Below, piece after piece: positions 6,980 to 14,725 of a stretch of DNA of 19,003 nucleotides. Position numbers and translations under genes: made by a program. The stretch comes from Candidatus Kapaibacterium sp. (lineage in GTDB: Bacteria; Bacteroidota; Ignavibacteria; Kapaibacteriales; UBA961), in the NCBI GenBank assembly GCA_023253875.1, contig JALRFC010000013.1:1-19003 (forward strand), in the 5' to 3' direction. The notes under the pieces were generated by a model. That model was given only the letters and a program-made list of their open reading frames with translations, was not told where the DNA came from and did not search any database. Each line of letters opens with the position of its first letter. Position 1 is the stretch's first letter.

Positions 6980-9592
6980 ATGTCTTTGGCAATACTCAAT
7001 GAGTATTTCGGATATGATACATTTCGTTCCGGTCAACAAGAAATCATACAAAGTATAGTAAGCGGCAAAGATACTCTAGTCATTATGCCAACCGGTGGCG
7101 GCAAATCACTATGCTATCAAATTCCCGCTCTAATGATGGATGGAATTGCACTTATCATATCGCCATTGATTGCTTTAATGAAGGATCAAGTCGATACTTT
7201 AACTGCCAAACATATACCTGCAGCATTGATTAATAGTACAGTCTCAATGCATGATCAACAGATTATTGCCAGAGACATCGTGCAAGGCCGAATAAAACTC
7301 CTTTATATCTCCCCTGAAAGGCTCCAAAACCCTCAGTTTATGTCCTTTCTGAAGTCTATTCACATCTCCTTCATTGCCGTTGATGAAGCCCATTGCATAT
7401 CAGAATGGGGACATGATTTTCGTCCTGCATATACCTCAATTACAAATATTTTCAAAGAGTTAGGAAGAAAGCCTCCAATAATCGCACTTACTGCTACTGC
7501 AACTCCGGAAGTGCAAGAGGATATCATTCAACAATTAGATCTCAACTTCCCTTTTATCCATGTTGGTGGATTCTTTCGTAATAACCTTCATTATCAAGTA
7601 ATTGCAGTTGATAAAAAGGCACGGTATCTGATTGCGTATTTGAAGGAATTACTGCAAAAAGACTATTCAGGTGCAATTATTGTGTATTGCGGTTCTCGTA
7701 AAAGAGTGGAAGAATATGCATTGGCACTGCAACAGAATTCCATACCTGTTTTGGCATATCATGCCGGTTTGCCTGATGCTCAAAGACAAAGAATTCAAGA
7801 AACATTTTTGCGTGAAGAGTCTCCTATTCTCATTGCCACAAATGCATTTGGTATGGGAGTGGATAAATCCAATGTCAGGACAGTTATACATTGTGACATC
7901 ACATTAACCCTGGAATCATATTATCAAGAATCAGGAAGAGCCGGTAGAGATGGTAAAGATTCTCAATGTATTGTTCTCTATCATCCCAAAGATAGAGAGT
8001 TGATGGATTTTTTCTTGTCATGTACCTATCCATCAAAACAAGACATCATCTCTGTCTATAATGTTCTGTATGCACAAACACCTCAGTATGGTTACTTGAC
8101 CCAGCCGATTCTATTATCTCCCGAGCAAATAGGAAATGCATGCGGAATTCATGCAATACAAGTTCAGACAATACTTGGGATTCTTGAGCGAAATACTATA
8201 CTCAGTAATGCCGGAAATAAGAAATCAAATTCAATGATTCGCATTATTGCTGAACAAGAAGAATTAAAAGAGAGAATTACGAAGATGAATGATCATGATC
8301 GAGGAATCATGATGGCTTTGCTTAGGATGTTGGGTCCTGAATCTTTACTTCGATCAGTGCCATTTGACATAGAGAAAATCATAAGAACTCATCATCTGCA
8401 AAAAGTATATGTCCAAGAAGCACTACGCAGATTTGAGCATACAGGATTGATAACAATAAGTCAATCATCAATTCATGCAGGAATTATGCTATTGCAGCAA
8501 AGATTTCCACCGAATGAGATTCCAATAGACTTTGCAGCATTACAAAAAAGACATGAGCATGCAGTAGATAAACTGCAAGCAGTCATTGCCTATATGGAAA
8601 CTGTTCAATGCAAACAAAGATATCTCTTGGACTACTTCAGAGATGTTTCAACTGATATGCAAACATGTGGGTTTTGTTCATCATGTACAATCATGGAACA
8701 TTTACCATTTGAAGAGATTAATGACAGAGAAAGTTTTATTAGACATTCTCTGCTATTACAGATCTTCGAATTGAATGGTTATTTCGGTAGAAAAACAATA
8801 CTTTCATGCATTCTAGGTGATGATTCAGATACAAATGTCAAGAAGTATCAACTACATATTTCCAAAGTATATGGTCGCCTTCGAGGTTATGCATTCTATG
8901 CTGTTAGGGATGCCTTGGAGTCACTGATTCAAGAAGAGTATGTAGAGAGTAGTCAAGGTGATTATCCTGTAATATCAATCAAGGATAAAGGTAGAAAATC
9001 ACTTAAGGAGACTATAACTCCATTGCAATTGAAATTACGATCAGATCCACAAAAATCATTACTCAGAGCTTTGGAAAAAGTAAGAGCCGGTATTGGAAAG
9101 CGTGATATCATGATTCACACATATTTTACGGATGCAGATTTGGAATTACTCAGCATCAGTAGGCCAACAACATTGAATGAATTGCAATCTTTATGTGGCT
9201 TGACTAAAGAAATGACCAATACATATGGTCCATTGTTTATAGCAGAGATTCAGAATGCACAAACAATACATATGGATGAAACTACTCTTTCGCCAACTGT
9301 GAGAGTCACATATGCATTTATAAAACTGGGTCATTCATTGGATCATATTGCTTTATCGCGATCACTGACAATTGGTACTATTGCTCAACATGTACAGCAA
9401 TTGATTGAATCCGGATATGAAAAAGAGTGCGAATACTTGATCCCCATATCCTTGTTAAAAGATATGTACACAATCTATCAAAAAATGCCATTTGCCTTAT
9501 TGAAACAGTTTAGAGTAGAATTAGGAGATGGATATGAATTTGCAGAATTGCGCATAGCATTGGCTTTACTTAAAAAAGGGTTGAGACCCTGA
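6980..9592 (+). CDS. recQ: ATP-dependent DNA helicase RecQ, long form with HRDC and C-terminal HTH
   Basis: An 870-residue superfamily 2, 3'-5' DNA helicase acting in recombination and stalled-fork repair. Helicase motifs: Walker A TGGGKS (K42), DEAH box D135-H138 followed by the RecQ aromatic loop CISEWGHDFRP, TATATPEV, FGMGVDKSNVR, and QESGRAGRDG from residue 316. About 215 residues of mostly helical, winged-helix-like sequence then separate motif VI from a four-Cys zinc site (C544, C563, C566, C569; C-x18-C-x2-C-x2-C). After it come a winged-helix region (about 600-690), an HRDC domain (about 690-750), and a final helix-turn-helix like the HTH_40 family (about 770-850). E. coli RecQ is 609 residues with zinc ligands near 380-403. 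I chose the ATG at 6980 because it leaves the usual short lead before FGYDTFR; GTG at 6941 or 6956 would add 13 or 8 residues. No start has a strong ribosome site. Confidence 0.95.
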   Translation: MSLAILNEYFGYDTFRSGQQEIIQSIVSGKDTLVIMPTGGGKSLCYQIPALMMDGIALIISPLIALMKDQVDTLTAKHIPAALINSTVSMHDQQIIARDIVQGRIKLLYISPERLQNPQFMSFLKSIHISFIAVDEAHCISEWGHDFRPAYTSITNIFKELGRKPPIIALTATATPEVQEDIIQQLDLNFPFIHVGGFFRNNLHYQVIAVDKKARYLIAYLKELLQKDYSGAIIVYCGSRKRVEEYALALQQNSIPVLAYHAGLPDAQRQRIQETFLREESPILIATNAFGMGVDKSNVRTVIHCDITLTLESYYQESGRAGRDGKDSQCIVLYHPKDRELMDFFLSCTYPSKQDIISVYNVLYAQTPQYGYLTQPILLSPEQIGNACGIHAIQVQTILGILERNTILSNAGNKKSNSMIRIIAEQEELKERITKMNDHDRGIMMALLRMLGPESLLRSVPFDIEKIIRTHHLQKVYVQEALRRFEHTGLITISQSSIHAGIMLLQQRFPPNEIPIDFAALQKRHEHAVDKLQAVIAYMETVQCKQRYLLDYFRDVSTDMQTCGFCSSCTIMEHLPFEEINDRESFIRHSLLLQIFELNGYFGRKTILSCILGDDSDTNVKKYQLHISKVYGRLRGYAFYAVRDALESLIQEEYVESSQGDYPVISIKDKGRKSLKETITPLQLKLRSDPQKSLLRALEKVRAGIGKRDIMIHTYFTDADLELLSISRPTTLNELQSLCGLTKEMTNTYGPLFIAEIQNAQTIHMDETTLSPTVRVTYAFIKLGHSLDHIALSRSLTIGTIAQHVQQLIESGYEKECEYLIPISLLKDMYTIYQKMPFALLKQFRVELGDGYEFAELRIALALLKKGLRP
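9571..9590 (-). terminator. Possible terminator of the glycosyltransferase gene, inside the recQ 3' end
   Basis: Read on the minus strand: AGGGT (9590-9586), loop CTCA, ACCCT (9581-9577), then five more T residues (9576-9572). It begins six bases after the glycosyltransferase stop. On the plus strand the same bases encode the last recQ residues (KKGLRP) and the first base of the stop. The stem is only five pairs, three of them G-C, so strength is moderate. Confidence 0.5.
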
Positions 9593-9595
9593 GTA

Positions 9596-10795
9596 TCATG
9601 CAATCAATGTTTGTATGACTTGTTTCAAGAGGCTTGCTGAATGTTCCCAAGAATGATATTGTTTGACAAATGTTCTTGCCTTATTCCCTAATTCACTTGC
9701 CAATTCCGGATTCATCATCAATCGAGAAATTTCCTGTATCCATTCCTCTTTTGAGGAACAAATGATAAGCCCATCTTCCCTCTTTGCCAAAATCCCCTCA
9801 GCTGAAACAGGTGAAGCTATGACAGGCAAGCCGGCAGACATTGCCTCGAGAATTTTTATGCGAATTCCACCGCCAACAAATAAAGGTGCAATATAGATGC
9901 CGGCTAATTGAAGTTCAGCATTGATGTCATCCACAAATCCTTTACCAATCAGACCCGGTATTGTACTATTGCGAAAGTGCTCAGGCATTTGTTTACCCAA
10001 AAGAACCAATTCAGCAGAATATCGACTTCGCATCTCGGGTAGAATTTCAGCGATAAACCATTCCAATGCTTCCACATTATGAATCCAATCATATGTGGTT
10101 GCATGGATCATCCTTGTACTGGAAGCCATTACAGTATTTGGCTTGAATAGTTCGGTGTCGATGCCAACTGGAATATATGAAGCAGAAATATGTGTGCTCA
10201 ATGATTGAATATGTTCTACATCATTTTGTGTGATCATTGCCAAATGATGAATGTTCTTTGATAACTCAATCTCCATTGTTCGAAGTACACGTGCTTGTTT
10301 TTCCATATACCATCGTCTCGGATCCAATATCGAAAGTCGTTCTGCATAACGTTTCCAAATCACATATTCGATATTATGCATTCTAACTATGCATGGTAAT
10401 CCTGATTGCTTTGATGCAAATATTCCTGATTCAGCCATAGCTGTATGATCGCATAGAATAGCATCAAATGTATGCTCTAGCAAATATCTATCAATCTCAT
10501 CTGTAAACGCTGATGAACGATGCTTTCTAATATATAATGGTGCATGGAAATCAAAGAGGGATTTCAATATGGCCAATGGCGTATTTCGAGTATTATTCAC
10601 TATACATATACATTGTGCCCCTGAATATTCCTCAAAATGCTGGATTTCCTCTTGAGTCGGCATTGTATGTACCATACACAGGATATGAACCTCGCAAGAA
10701 GAAGAAACCAAGGCGCGAGTCATATTCGCGATGCTGATTTTACCACCATCTGTGAGAGGAAATGGAAATTGAGGACTTAATTGCAGAATTTTCAT
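9596..10795 (-). CDS. GT4-type (GT-B fold) glycosyltransferase
   Basis: A 399-residue glycosyltransferase. The N-terminus MKILQLSPQFPFPLTDGGKI is the classic first strand and Gly-rich loop of GT-B enzymes. In the C-terminal half, FVGGGIRIKILEAMSAGLPV (from residue 306, with E317) is the donor-binding segment of family GT4. LVLLGKQMPEHF and GLIGKGFVDDINAELQLAGI fit the same fold. It likely moves a sugar from a nucleotide donor to a cell-surface glycan or lipid; the donor and acceptor cannot be read from sequence. I chose the ATG at 10795; upstream in-frame TTG (10879) and ATG (10849) would add a Cys/Lys-rich stretch with no family match. No clear ribosome site precedes it. It stands alone on its strand, converges on recQ with a 3-base gap, and diverges from the CAP gene. 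Resemblance to the exosortase-linked TIGR03087 family is possible but not shown. Confidence 0.9.
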   Translation of the reverse strand: MKILQLSPQFPFPLTDGGKISIANMTRALVSSSCEVHILCMVHTMPTQEEIQHFEEYSGAQCICIVNNTRNTPLAILKSLFDFHAPLYIRKHRSSAFTDEIDRYLLEHTFDAILCDHTAMAESGIFASKQSGLPCIVRMHNIEYVIWKRYAERLSILDPRRWYMEKQARVLRTMEIELSKNIHHLAMITQNDVEHIQSLSTHISASYIPVGIDTELFKPNTVMASSTRMIHATTYDWIHNVEALEWFIAEILPEMRSRYSAELVLLGKQMPEHFRNSTIPGLIGKGFVDDINAELQLAGIYIAPLFVGGGIRIKILEAMSAGLPVIASPVSAEGILAKREDGLIICSSKEEWIQEISRLMMNPELASELGNKARTFVKQYHSWEHSASLLKQVIQTLIA

Positions 10796-10841
10796 TGAAA
10801 AATAAGGAGATACGAAAGGACAGAAACACTTTTTATTCTGT

Positions 10842-10872
10842 TTTGTCATTGTAAAAACTATCAGTAATTTTG
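10842..10872 (+). promoter_or_regulatory. Bacteroidota-type promoter for the CAP-domain gene
   Basis: TTTG (10842-10845), a 19-base spacer, then TAATTTTG (10865-10872) match the -33 TTTG and -7 TAnnTTTG consensus known for the primary sigma factor of Bacteroidota. Transcription would begin near 10880, leaving a leader of about 44 bases with AAGG about nine bases before the ATG at 10924. There is no transcript evidence. Confidence 0.55.
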
Positions 10873-10880
10873 ATGACAAA
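10842..10880. repeat. Inverted repeat TTTGTCAT-N23-ATGACAAA in a divergent promoter region
   Basis: Perfect 8-bp arms lie at 10842-10849 and 10873-10880, 31 bases apart start to start (about three helical turns). The left arm contains the -33 TTTG of the CAP-gene promoter. The right arm gives a TTTG on the minus strand, followed after 16 bases by TAGTTTTT (10860-10853), a near match to a -7 box that could serve the glycosyltransferase. This is either an operator or a symmetric pair of divergent promoters. Confidence 0.4.
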
Positions 10881-10923
10881 GCAGCAATTTGAATCCTAAT
10901 TTACACAATAAAGGTGCTTAATA

Positions 10924-13071
10924 ATGAATAGATCTATGAGACTACATCAGATCTTGACACCACTTTGCATGTTCATGATTTCCATGTCCTTGCACAATCA
11001 AGGTTTTGCGCAACTCCATCGCGCACCGGCTAGTAATCCACCACAGATTACTGGAAAAGGGACCACCGAAAAAACTCCAACACCTCAAAAAGTTTTGGTG
11101 GCATATAGCCATGGCGACCCAACCATTGAGGAGCAATATACACTTGAGCTCATGAATAGAGCAAGAGCAAATCCAAATGCTGAAGGATCACGTTTAGTTG
11201 ATACTCCGGATCCAGATGTTCAAGGCGCTATCAATGCATTCAGCATTAGCAAGAGTCTTGTCAAATCTCAATTTGCAACATATCCTTCAAGACCACCTCT
11301 GGCATTTCATCCAAAGTTGATTGATTGTGCTCGTGGACATTCCGGCGATATGCGTACTAATGATTTTCAAGGTCATTCAGGTTCAAATGGCAGTTCAATG
11401 ACAGACAGAATCAACAAAGTTGGTTATTCCGGTTGGACAGGTATTGGTGAAAATGTATTTGCTTATGCAAAAAACATGTGGCATGCACATGCAGGATTCA
11501 ATATTGACTGGGGTGCAGATAATCAAATATCACTCGGTCATAGAAGAAATATCATGAACTTTGACGGTGCATTATACACTGAAGTAGGTGTTGGAGTTCT
11601 TGAAGATAATAATCCGGGTACTCAAGTTGGAAAGTATATTGTCACACACAATTTTGGTGCTCGTGGTGATAAATATGTGACAGGCGTTGCTTATAAAGAT
11701 AATAACAATAATGGCTTTTATGATATGGGCGAAGGACTTGCCGGTATCAAAATCGAGTTATCAAAAGGTAATTATTTCGCGACTACATCAACTTCCGGTG
11801 GTTATGCCATCCCTGTTACAGGATTAACAGGTTCTGTTACCGTAACTGCTACTGGTACAGGTTTGGGTGGAGTTGTCACTAAGACTGTTTCACTGCAAGG
11901 ACAAAATGTCAAAGTTGATATTACATCAGCACTTCCCGGCATGGTATCACTCATCACTCCACCTCATGAGCAAACTGAAGTTTCAAAAGACATCAATTTT
12001 GCTTGGTATAAGAGCATTGGCGCAACAACATACAATTTTGTGCTTGCAGACAATGAAGCATTTGATTCACCTATTCTTGATATTGAAACAACTGATACTT
12101 CCAAAGCAGTATTTGAAACATTGAAAAATGCAAAAGACTATTACTGGAAAGTTCGCGCTAAAACACAAGCAGGATGGGGTGATTTTTCAGAAGTATTCAT
12201 GTTCCAAATCAGAATCTATCCCAAAGATTGTGAGATTCTCTATCCAAAAGAATTCGAAGCAATTTATCGCGATACAGTTTCACTGACATGGAAGAAGAAT
12301 GATCAAACAGCAAAACGCTATTGGATTCAGCTTGCCGGAAATGAATACTTTGAAGATATCTTGCTTGAAGATTCAAATGTCATTGATACTTCGAAGAAGA
12401 TTACCGTTGATTATGACATGACTTATTATTGGAGAGTGAAATCATTTAATGGTGATTTGTGGAATGAATTCACCGATCCTGAAATCTTCTATACCGTTCA
12501 AGTTCCTGCAGGAATCGTACCCGTTTCTCCTGTGGATGGTTTTACCACTGCAAATAGAAATATCCGCTTTATTTGGCGCAAAGATTATATGGATACAGAG
12601 GAATTAAAGAATAATCCTTTCCTTCCTAAAGGTCTATACTATTGGTTCGAATTGGCTGAAGACAAAGATTTCACTAAAATGTTCAAGCAAGACACATTAT
12701 TGCGAGATACATCAATCTTTGTTGGAAATTTGAAAATTGGTCAAACGTATTATTGGAGAACAAAAGCATATCATGAAATGGGATATGGTCCATTTGGCGT
12801 AACAAATTCCATCTCCATTTCATCTGCATCATCCGTTCAAGAAGATTTGCTTCGCTCAGGAATCACAATGAATGCAATTGATGGTGGAGTACTTTTCACT
12901 TCTTCACAACAGGAAATGGAAATCACCTTATTTACCATTGATGGTAGAGCTTTGAGTTCTACAAAAGCACAATCGAAACATTTTATACCGTGTAATCAAC
13001 AGGGTATGAGTTATGCTTTGATTCGATTAGGCAATACACATCACATGATACCGATCAATTGTCTCAGATAA
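10924..13071 (+). CDS. Secreted CAP/SCP-domain protein with three FN3-like repeats and a T9SS-like C-terminal domain
   Basis: A 715-residue exported protein. The signal peptide (residues 1-29) ends in GFA before Gln30. A CAP (SCP/PR-1) domain spans about 68-245, with the usual cavity residues H151 (GHSG), E176 (GEN) and H206 (LGHRRNIM). A short beta domain follows that opens with the calcium-site-like DNNNNGFYDMGEG (259-271). Three fibronectin-III-like repeats come next, marked by YYWKVRAK (406-413), YYWRVKSF (501-508) and YYWRTKAY (609-616). The last ~75 residues (ITLFTIDGRALSS, then GMSYALIRLG, ending in Arg) resemble type A sorting domains of the type IX secretion system, so the protein is probably anchored to or released at the cell surface. 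Bacterial CAP proteins have no agreed activity; adhesion, lipid binding or peptidase roles have been proposed. It has its own promoter and terminator. Confidence 0.9.
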   Translation: MNRSMRLHQILTPLCMFMISMSLHNQGFAQLHRAPASNPPQITGKGTTEKTPTPQKVLVAYSHGDPTIEEQYTLELMNRARANPNAEGSRLVDTPDPDVQGAINAFSISKSLVKSQFATYPSRPPLAFHPKLIDCARGHSGDMRTNDFQGHSGSNGSSMTDRINKVGYSGWTGIGENVFAYAKNMWHAHAGFNIDWGADNQISLGHRRNIMNFDGALYTEVGVGVLEDNNPGTQVGKYIVTHNFGARGDKYVTGVAYKDNNNNGFYDMGEGLAGIKIELSKGNYFATTSTSGGYAIPVTGLTGSVTVTATGTGLGGVVTKTVSLQGQNVKVDITSALPGMVSLITPPHEQTEVSKDINFAWYKSIGATTYNFVLADNEAFDSPILDIETTDTSKAVFETLKNAKDYYWKVRAKTQAGWGDFSEVFMFQIRIYPKDCEILYPKEFEAIYRDTVSLTWKKNDQTAKRYWIQLAGNEYFEDILLEDSNVIDTSKKITVDYDMTYYWRVKSFNGDLWNEFTDPEIFYTVQVPAGIVPVSPVDGFTTANRNIRFIWRKDYMDTEELKNNPFLPKGLYYWFELAEDKDFTKMFKQDTLLRDTSIFVGNLKIGQTYYWRTKAYHEMGYGPFGVTNSISISSASSVQEDLLRSGITMNAIDGGVLFTSSQQEMEITLFTIDGRALSSTKAQSKHFIPCNQQGMSYALIRLGNTHHMIPINCLR

Positions 13072-13076
13072 CAATT

Positions 13077-13109
13077 AAGCCCTCAAGCGAAACACTTGAG
13101 GGCTTTTTT
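13077..13109 (+). terminator. Strong rho-independent terminator after the CAP-domain gene
   Basis: An 11-bp perfect stem, AAGCCCTCAAG (13077-13087) with CTTGAGGGCTT (13095-13105), loop CGAAACA, runs into TTTTTT (13104-13109). It starts six bases after the stop. The T tract overlaps the trmD stop codon on the other strand. Read on the minus strand it has only a short T run, so it is mainly one-directional. Confidence 0.93.
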
Positions 13110-13812
13110 ATTGCTGTTCACGATACTGTTGATAAAGATCAGGACGTAGTTTTTTTGTCTTATCTTTTGAAGCATTCATTCGCCACTCATTGATATGAGC
13201 ATGATTCCCACTTCGAAGGACTTCAGGAACTTCCATATCACGGAAAAGTGCGGGTTTGGTATAGTGAGGACAATCCAATAATCCATCATTCATGAATGCA
13301 TCAGTTAATGCCGATTCTGCATCTCCCAGAACACCGGGTATGAGACGAGCAATGGCATCTGTCATGACCAAAGCCGGTAATTCACCTCCACTGAGCACAA
13401 CATCACCAATGGAAACTTCACGTGTGATTAATGTGTCACGAACCCTTTGATCGATTCCCTTGTAATGTCCGGCAAGGATGATGATATTCTGTTTCAATGA
13501 CAATTCATTTGCCATTTCTTGATTGAATACAGGTCCATCAGGACTGGTATAAATCACTTCATCATATGATCGTTCGTTTTGTAATTTCTCGATACATGCA
13601 AAAATCGGCTCGCATTGTAAAATCATACCGGCTCCACCACCAAAAGGAGTATCATCAATATGCTTATACTTCCCTTTTGCATAATCATGCAGATTATGCG
13701 TAAAAATTTCCACGAGTGACTTTTCTTGTGCTCTCTTCAATATACTTGTTTCAAGTGCTGAGGAAAACAAATCCGGAACTGCAGAAATCAAATCTATTCT
13801 AATGATGGGCAT
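13108..13812 (-). CDS. trmD: tRNA (guanine-37-N1)-methyltransferase TrmD
   Basis: A full-length, 234-residue SPOUT methyltransferase that uses S-adenosylmethionine to methylate N1 of G37 next to the anticodon, which prevents +1 frameshifting. The cofactor knot is clear: YTSPDGPVFNQ, LAGHYKGIDQRV, and SIGDVVLSGGELPALVMTDA (134-153). R156 and D171 match the E. coli residues R154 and D169 involved in catalysis. LLDCPHYTKP and VLRSGNHAHINEWR complete the family signature. trmD usually sits between rpsP/rimM and rplS; here instead it is last in a unit behind an unrecognised membrane protein (3-base gap) and a HicB-like gene. Confidence 0.98.
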   Translation of the reverse strand: MPIIRIDLISAVPDLFSSALETSILKRAQEKSLVEIFTHNLHDYAKGKYKHIDDTPFGGGAGMILQCEPIFACIEKLQNERSYDEVIYTSPDGPVFNQEMANELSLKQNIIILAGHYKGIDQRVRDTLITREVSIGDVVLSGGELPALVMTDAIARLIPGVLGDAESALTDAFMNDGLLDCPHYTKPALFRDMEVPEVLRSGNHAHINEWRMNASKDKTKKLRPDLYQQYREQQ

Positions 13813-13815
13813 GAT

Positions 13816-14448
13816 TCATCCAAATTGTCGGAAAAGGAGGAGAAGATATGGTGCATTACTGGTGATGATATACAAGAAAAAAAATACCAAAAAGGCATCC
13901 CACATTGTTTTGGTGCGAAGTCTCATACCCGTTGCCAATATGGATGCTGAGAAGACTATACTGGCGAAAAGTGGTTCCGGCTGTTCATGTACTATCAGAA
14001 AAACAAATGAAGTTGCAAGAATAGGTGTGCAAATCATGATGATCCAATCACTGAAGCCCCTTCTGTGCATGAATTCAGCAAAGAATCCAAACCAATAGAC
14101 TATACCTGCCAATAATGGGATCAATAAATCAAATGCAAATAATAAACCGAGTTGATAATCACCATTAAGATAGCCATAACAAAACCCAAAAAGAAGCCCA
14201 CGAAATGCGGTAGAAACAAAATGCTGTTCAAGTGCTTTCGGGATTATGCCAATCACTCTTGGATGAATGAATGTCATGGAGGCGAGCAATGACAGTACAA
14301 TTGGATAGACGACAAAAGTTGGAAAGAAAGAAGCACATATCAATATTGCAATAGCTCCACAAAGAGCATATGATACTTCATGATTCAGCATAAAGTATCG
14401 TATTTCTGAATAGAATGTGGACTGTATTGCTACTGATTGATGTGACAA
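13816..14448 (-). CDS. Unrecognised integral membrane protein, TTG start
   Basis: A 210-residue hydrophobic protein with about six predicted membrane segments (blocks near residues 25-42, 46-62, 84-118, 134-154 and 160-207) and a loop with FMHRRGFSD. I do not recognise the family and propose no function. The start is read as TTG at 14448 because AGGAG (14461-14457) lies eight bases upstream, the best-spaced ribosome site in this unit; the next in-frame ATG (14391) would remove 19 residues. The stop is three bases before trmD, and the HicB-like stop is five bases before the TTG, so the three genes are very likely one transcript. Confidence 0.75.
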   Translation of the reverse strand: MSHQSVAIQSTFYSEIRYFMLNHEVSYALCGAIAILICASFFPTFVVYPIVLSLLASMTFIHPRVIGIIPKALEQHFVSTAFRGLLFGFCYGYLNGDYQLGLLFAFDLLIPLLAGIVYWFGFFAEFMHRRGFSDWIIMICTPILATSFVFLIVHEQPEPLFASIVFSASILATGMRLRTKTMWDAFLVFFFLYIITSNAPYLLLLFRQFG

Positions 14449-14453
14449 AGATA

Positions 14454-14648
14454 TTACTCCTGCTTTCCTTGTACATCAGCAATATGTTTCAAAACAATTT
14501 CTTTCATCGCTTGTTCAACTTCCTCATGTGCCGTTCCTTTGATCATATGTGCCAATTGAGGACAATAACTGGCATAATTAGCACCATTATCATAACGGCG
14601 AATTAGTATATCATAATCCGCAGGATTTGTGCTGGTATATGTTTCCAT
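14454..14648 (-). CDS. Small HicB-like (UPF0150-type) protein with no HicA beside it
   Basis: A 64-residue protein. Residues 12-55 follow the pattern of the HicB-like antitoxin fold: a first strand (DYDILIRRYDNG), A-Y-C-P (ASYCPQLAHMIKGTAHEE) and a helix (EEVEQAMKEIVLKHI). It ends nine residues later, so the C-terminal ribbon-helix-helix or HTH DNA-binding segment found in many full antitoxins is missing. No HicA-like toxin is visible on either side. The ATG at 14648 has GGAG six bases upstream; a TTG at 14693 would extend it into the -7 box and is less likely. It is first in the unit with the membrane protein and trmD. Homologues of this size are common as orphan HicB-domain proteins of unknown role, so toxin-antitoxin function should not be assumed. 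Confidence 0.7.
   Translation of the reverse strand: METYTSTNPADYDILIRRYDNGANYASYCPQLAHMIKGTAHEEVEQAMKEIVLKHIADVQGKQE
14457..14461 (-). promoter_or_regulatory. Ribosome binding site that decides a TTG start
   Basis: AGGAG on the minus strand overlaps the end of the HicB-like gene, with its TAA beginning one base later. It sits eight bases before TTG at 14448. It supports both the rare start codon and translational coupling of the two genes. Confidence 0.7.
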
Positions 14649-14690
14649 TTCAAACTCCGAATAATCGTAAAAACTTCTATGTTGAACGGA

Positions 14691-14698
14691 CAAAATTA
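14691..14698 (-). promoter_or_regulatory. -7 box for the HicB-like / membrane protein / trmD unit
   Basis: TAATTTTG on the minus strand matches TAnnTTTG and is the same octamer as the -7 box of the CAP gene. It is 42 bases from the HicB-like ATG. No TTTG stands at the usual distance upstream. Confidence 0.4.
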
Positions 14699-14725
14699 CG
14701 GTAATTACCCGTAAATTTGCCGTAA
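14696..14725. repeat. Operator-like CCGTAA repeats between divergent genes
   Basis: TTACGG (14696-14701) and CCGTAA (14709-14714) form an inverted repeat around TAATTAC. A second CCGTAA (14720-14725) lies exactly 11 bases after the first, inside the longer direct repeat CCGTAAAT. The three hexamers overlap the -7-like boxes of both divergent genes, where a repressor or activator would act. Confidence 0.45.
14712..14719 (+). promoter_or_regulatory. -7 box for the M14 peptidase gene
   Basis: TAAATTTG matches TAnnTTTG, 23 bases before the ATG at 14743, and is embedded in the CCGTAA repeats. No TTTG is found at the usual 19-base distance, so a regulator may be needed, or the match may be chance. 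Confidence 0.35.
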
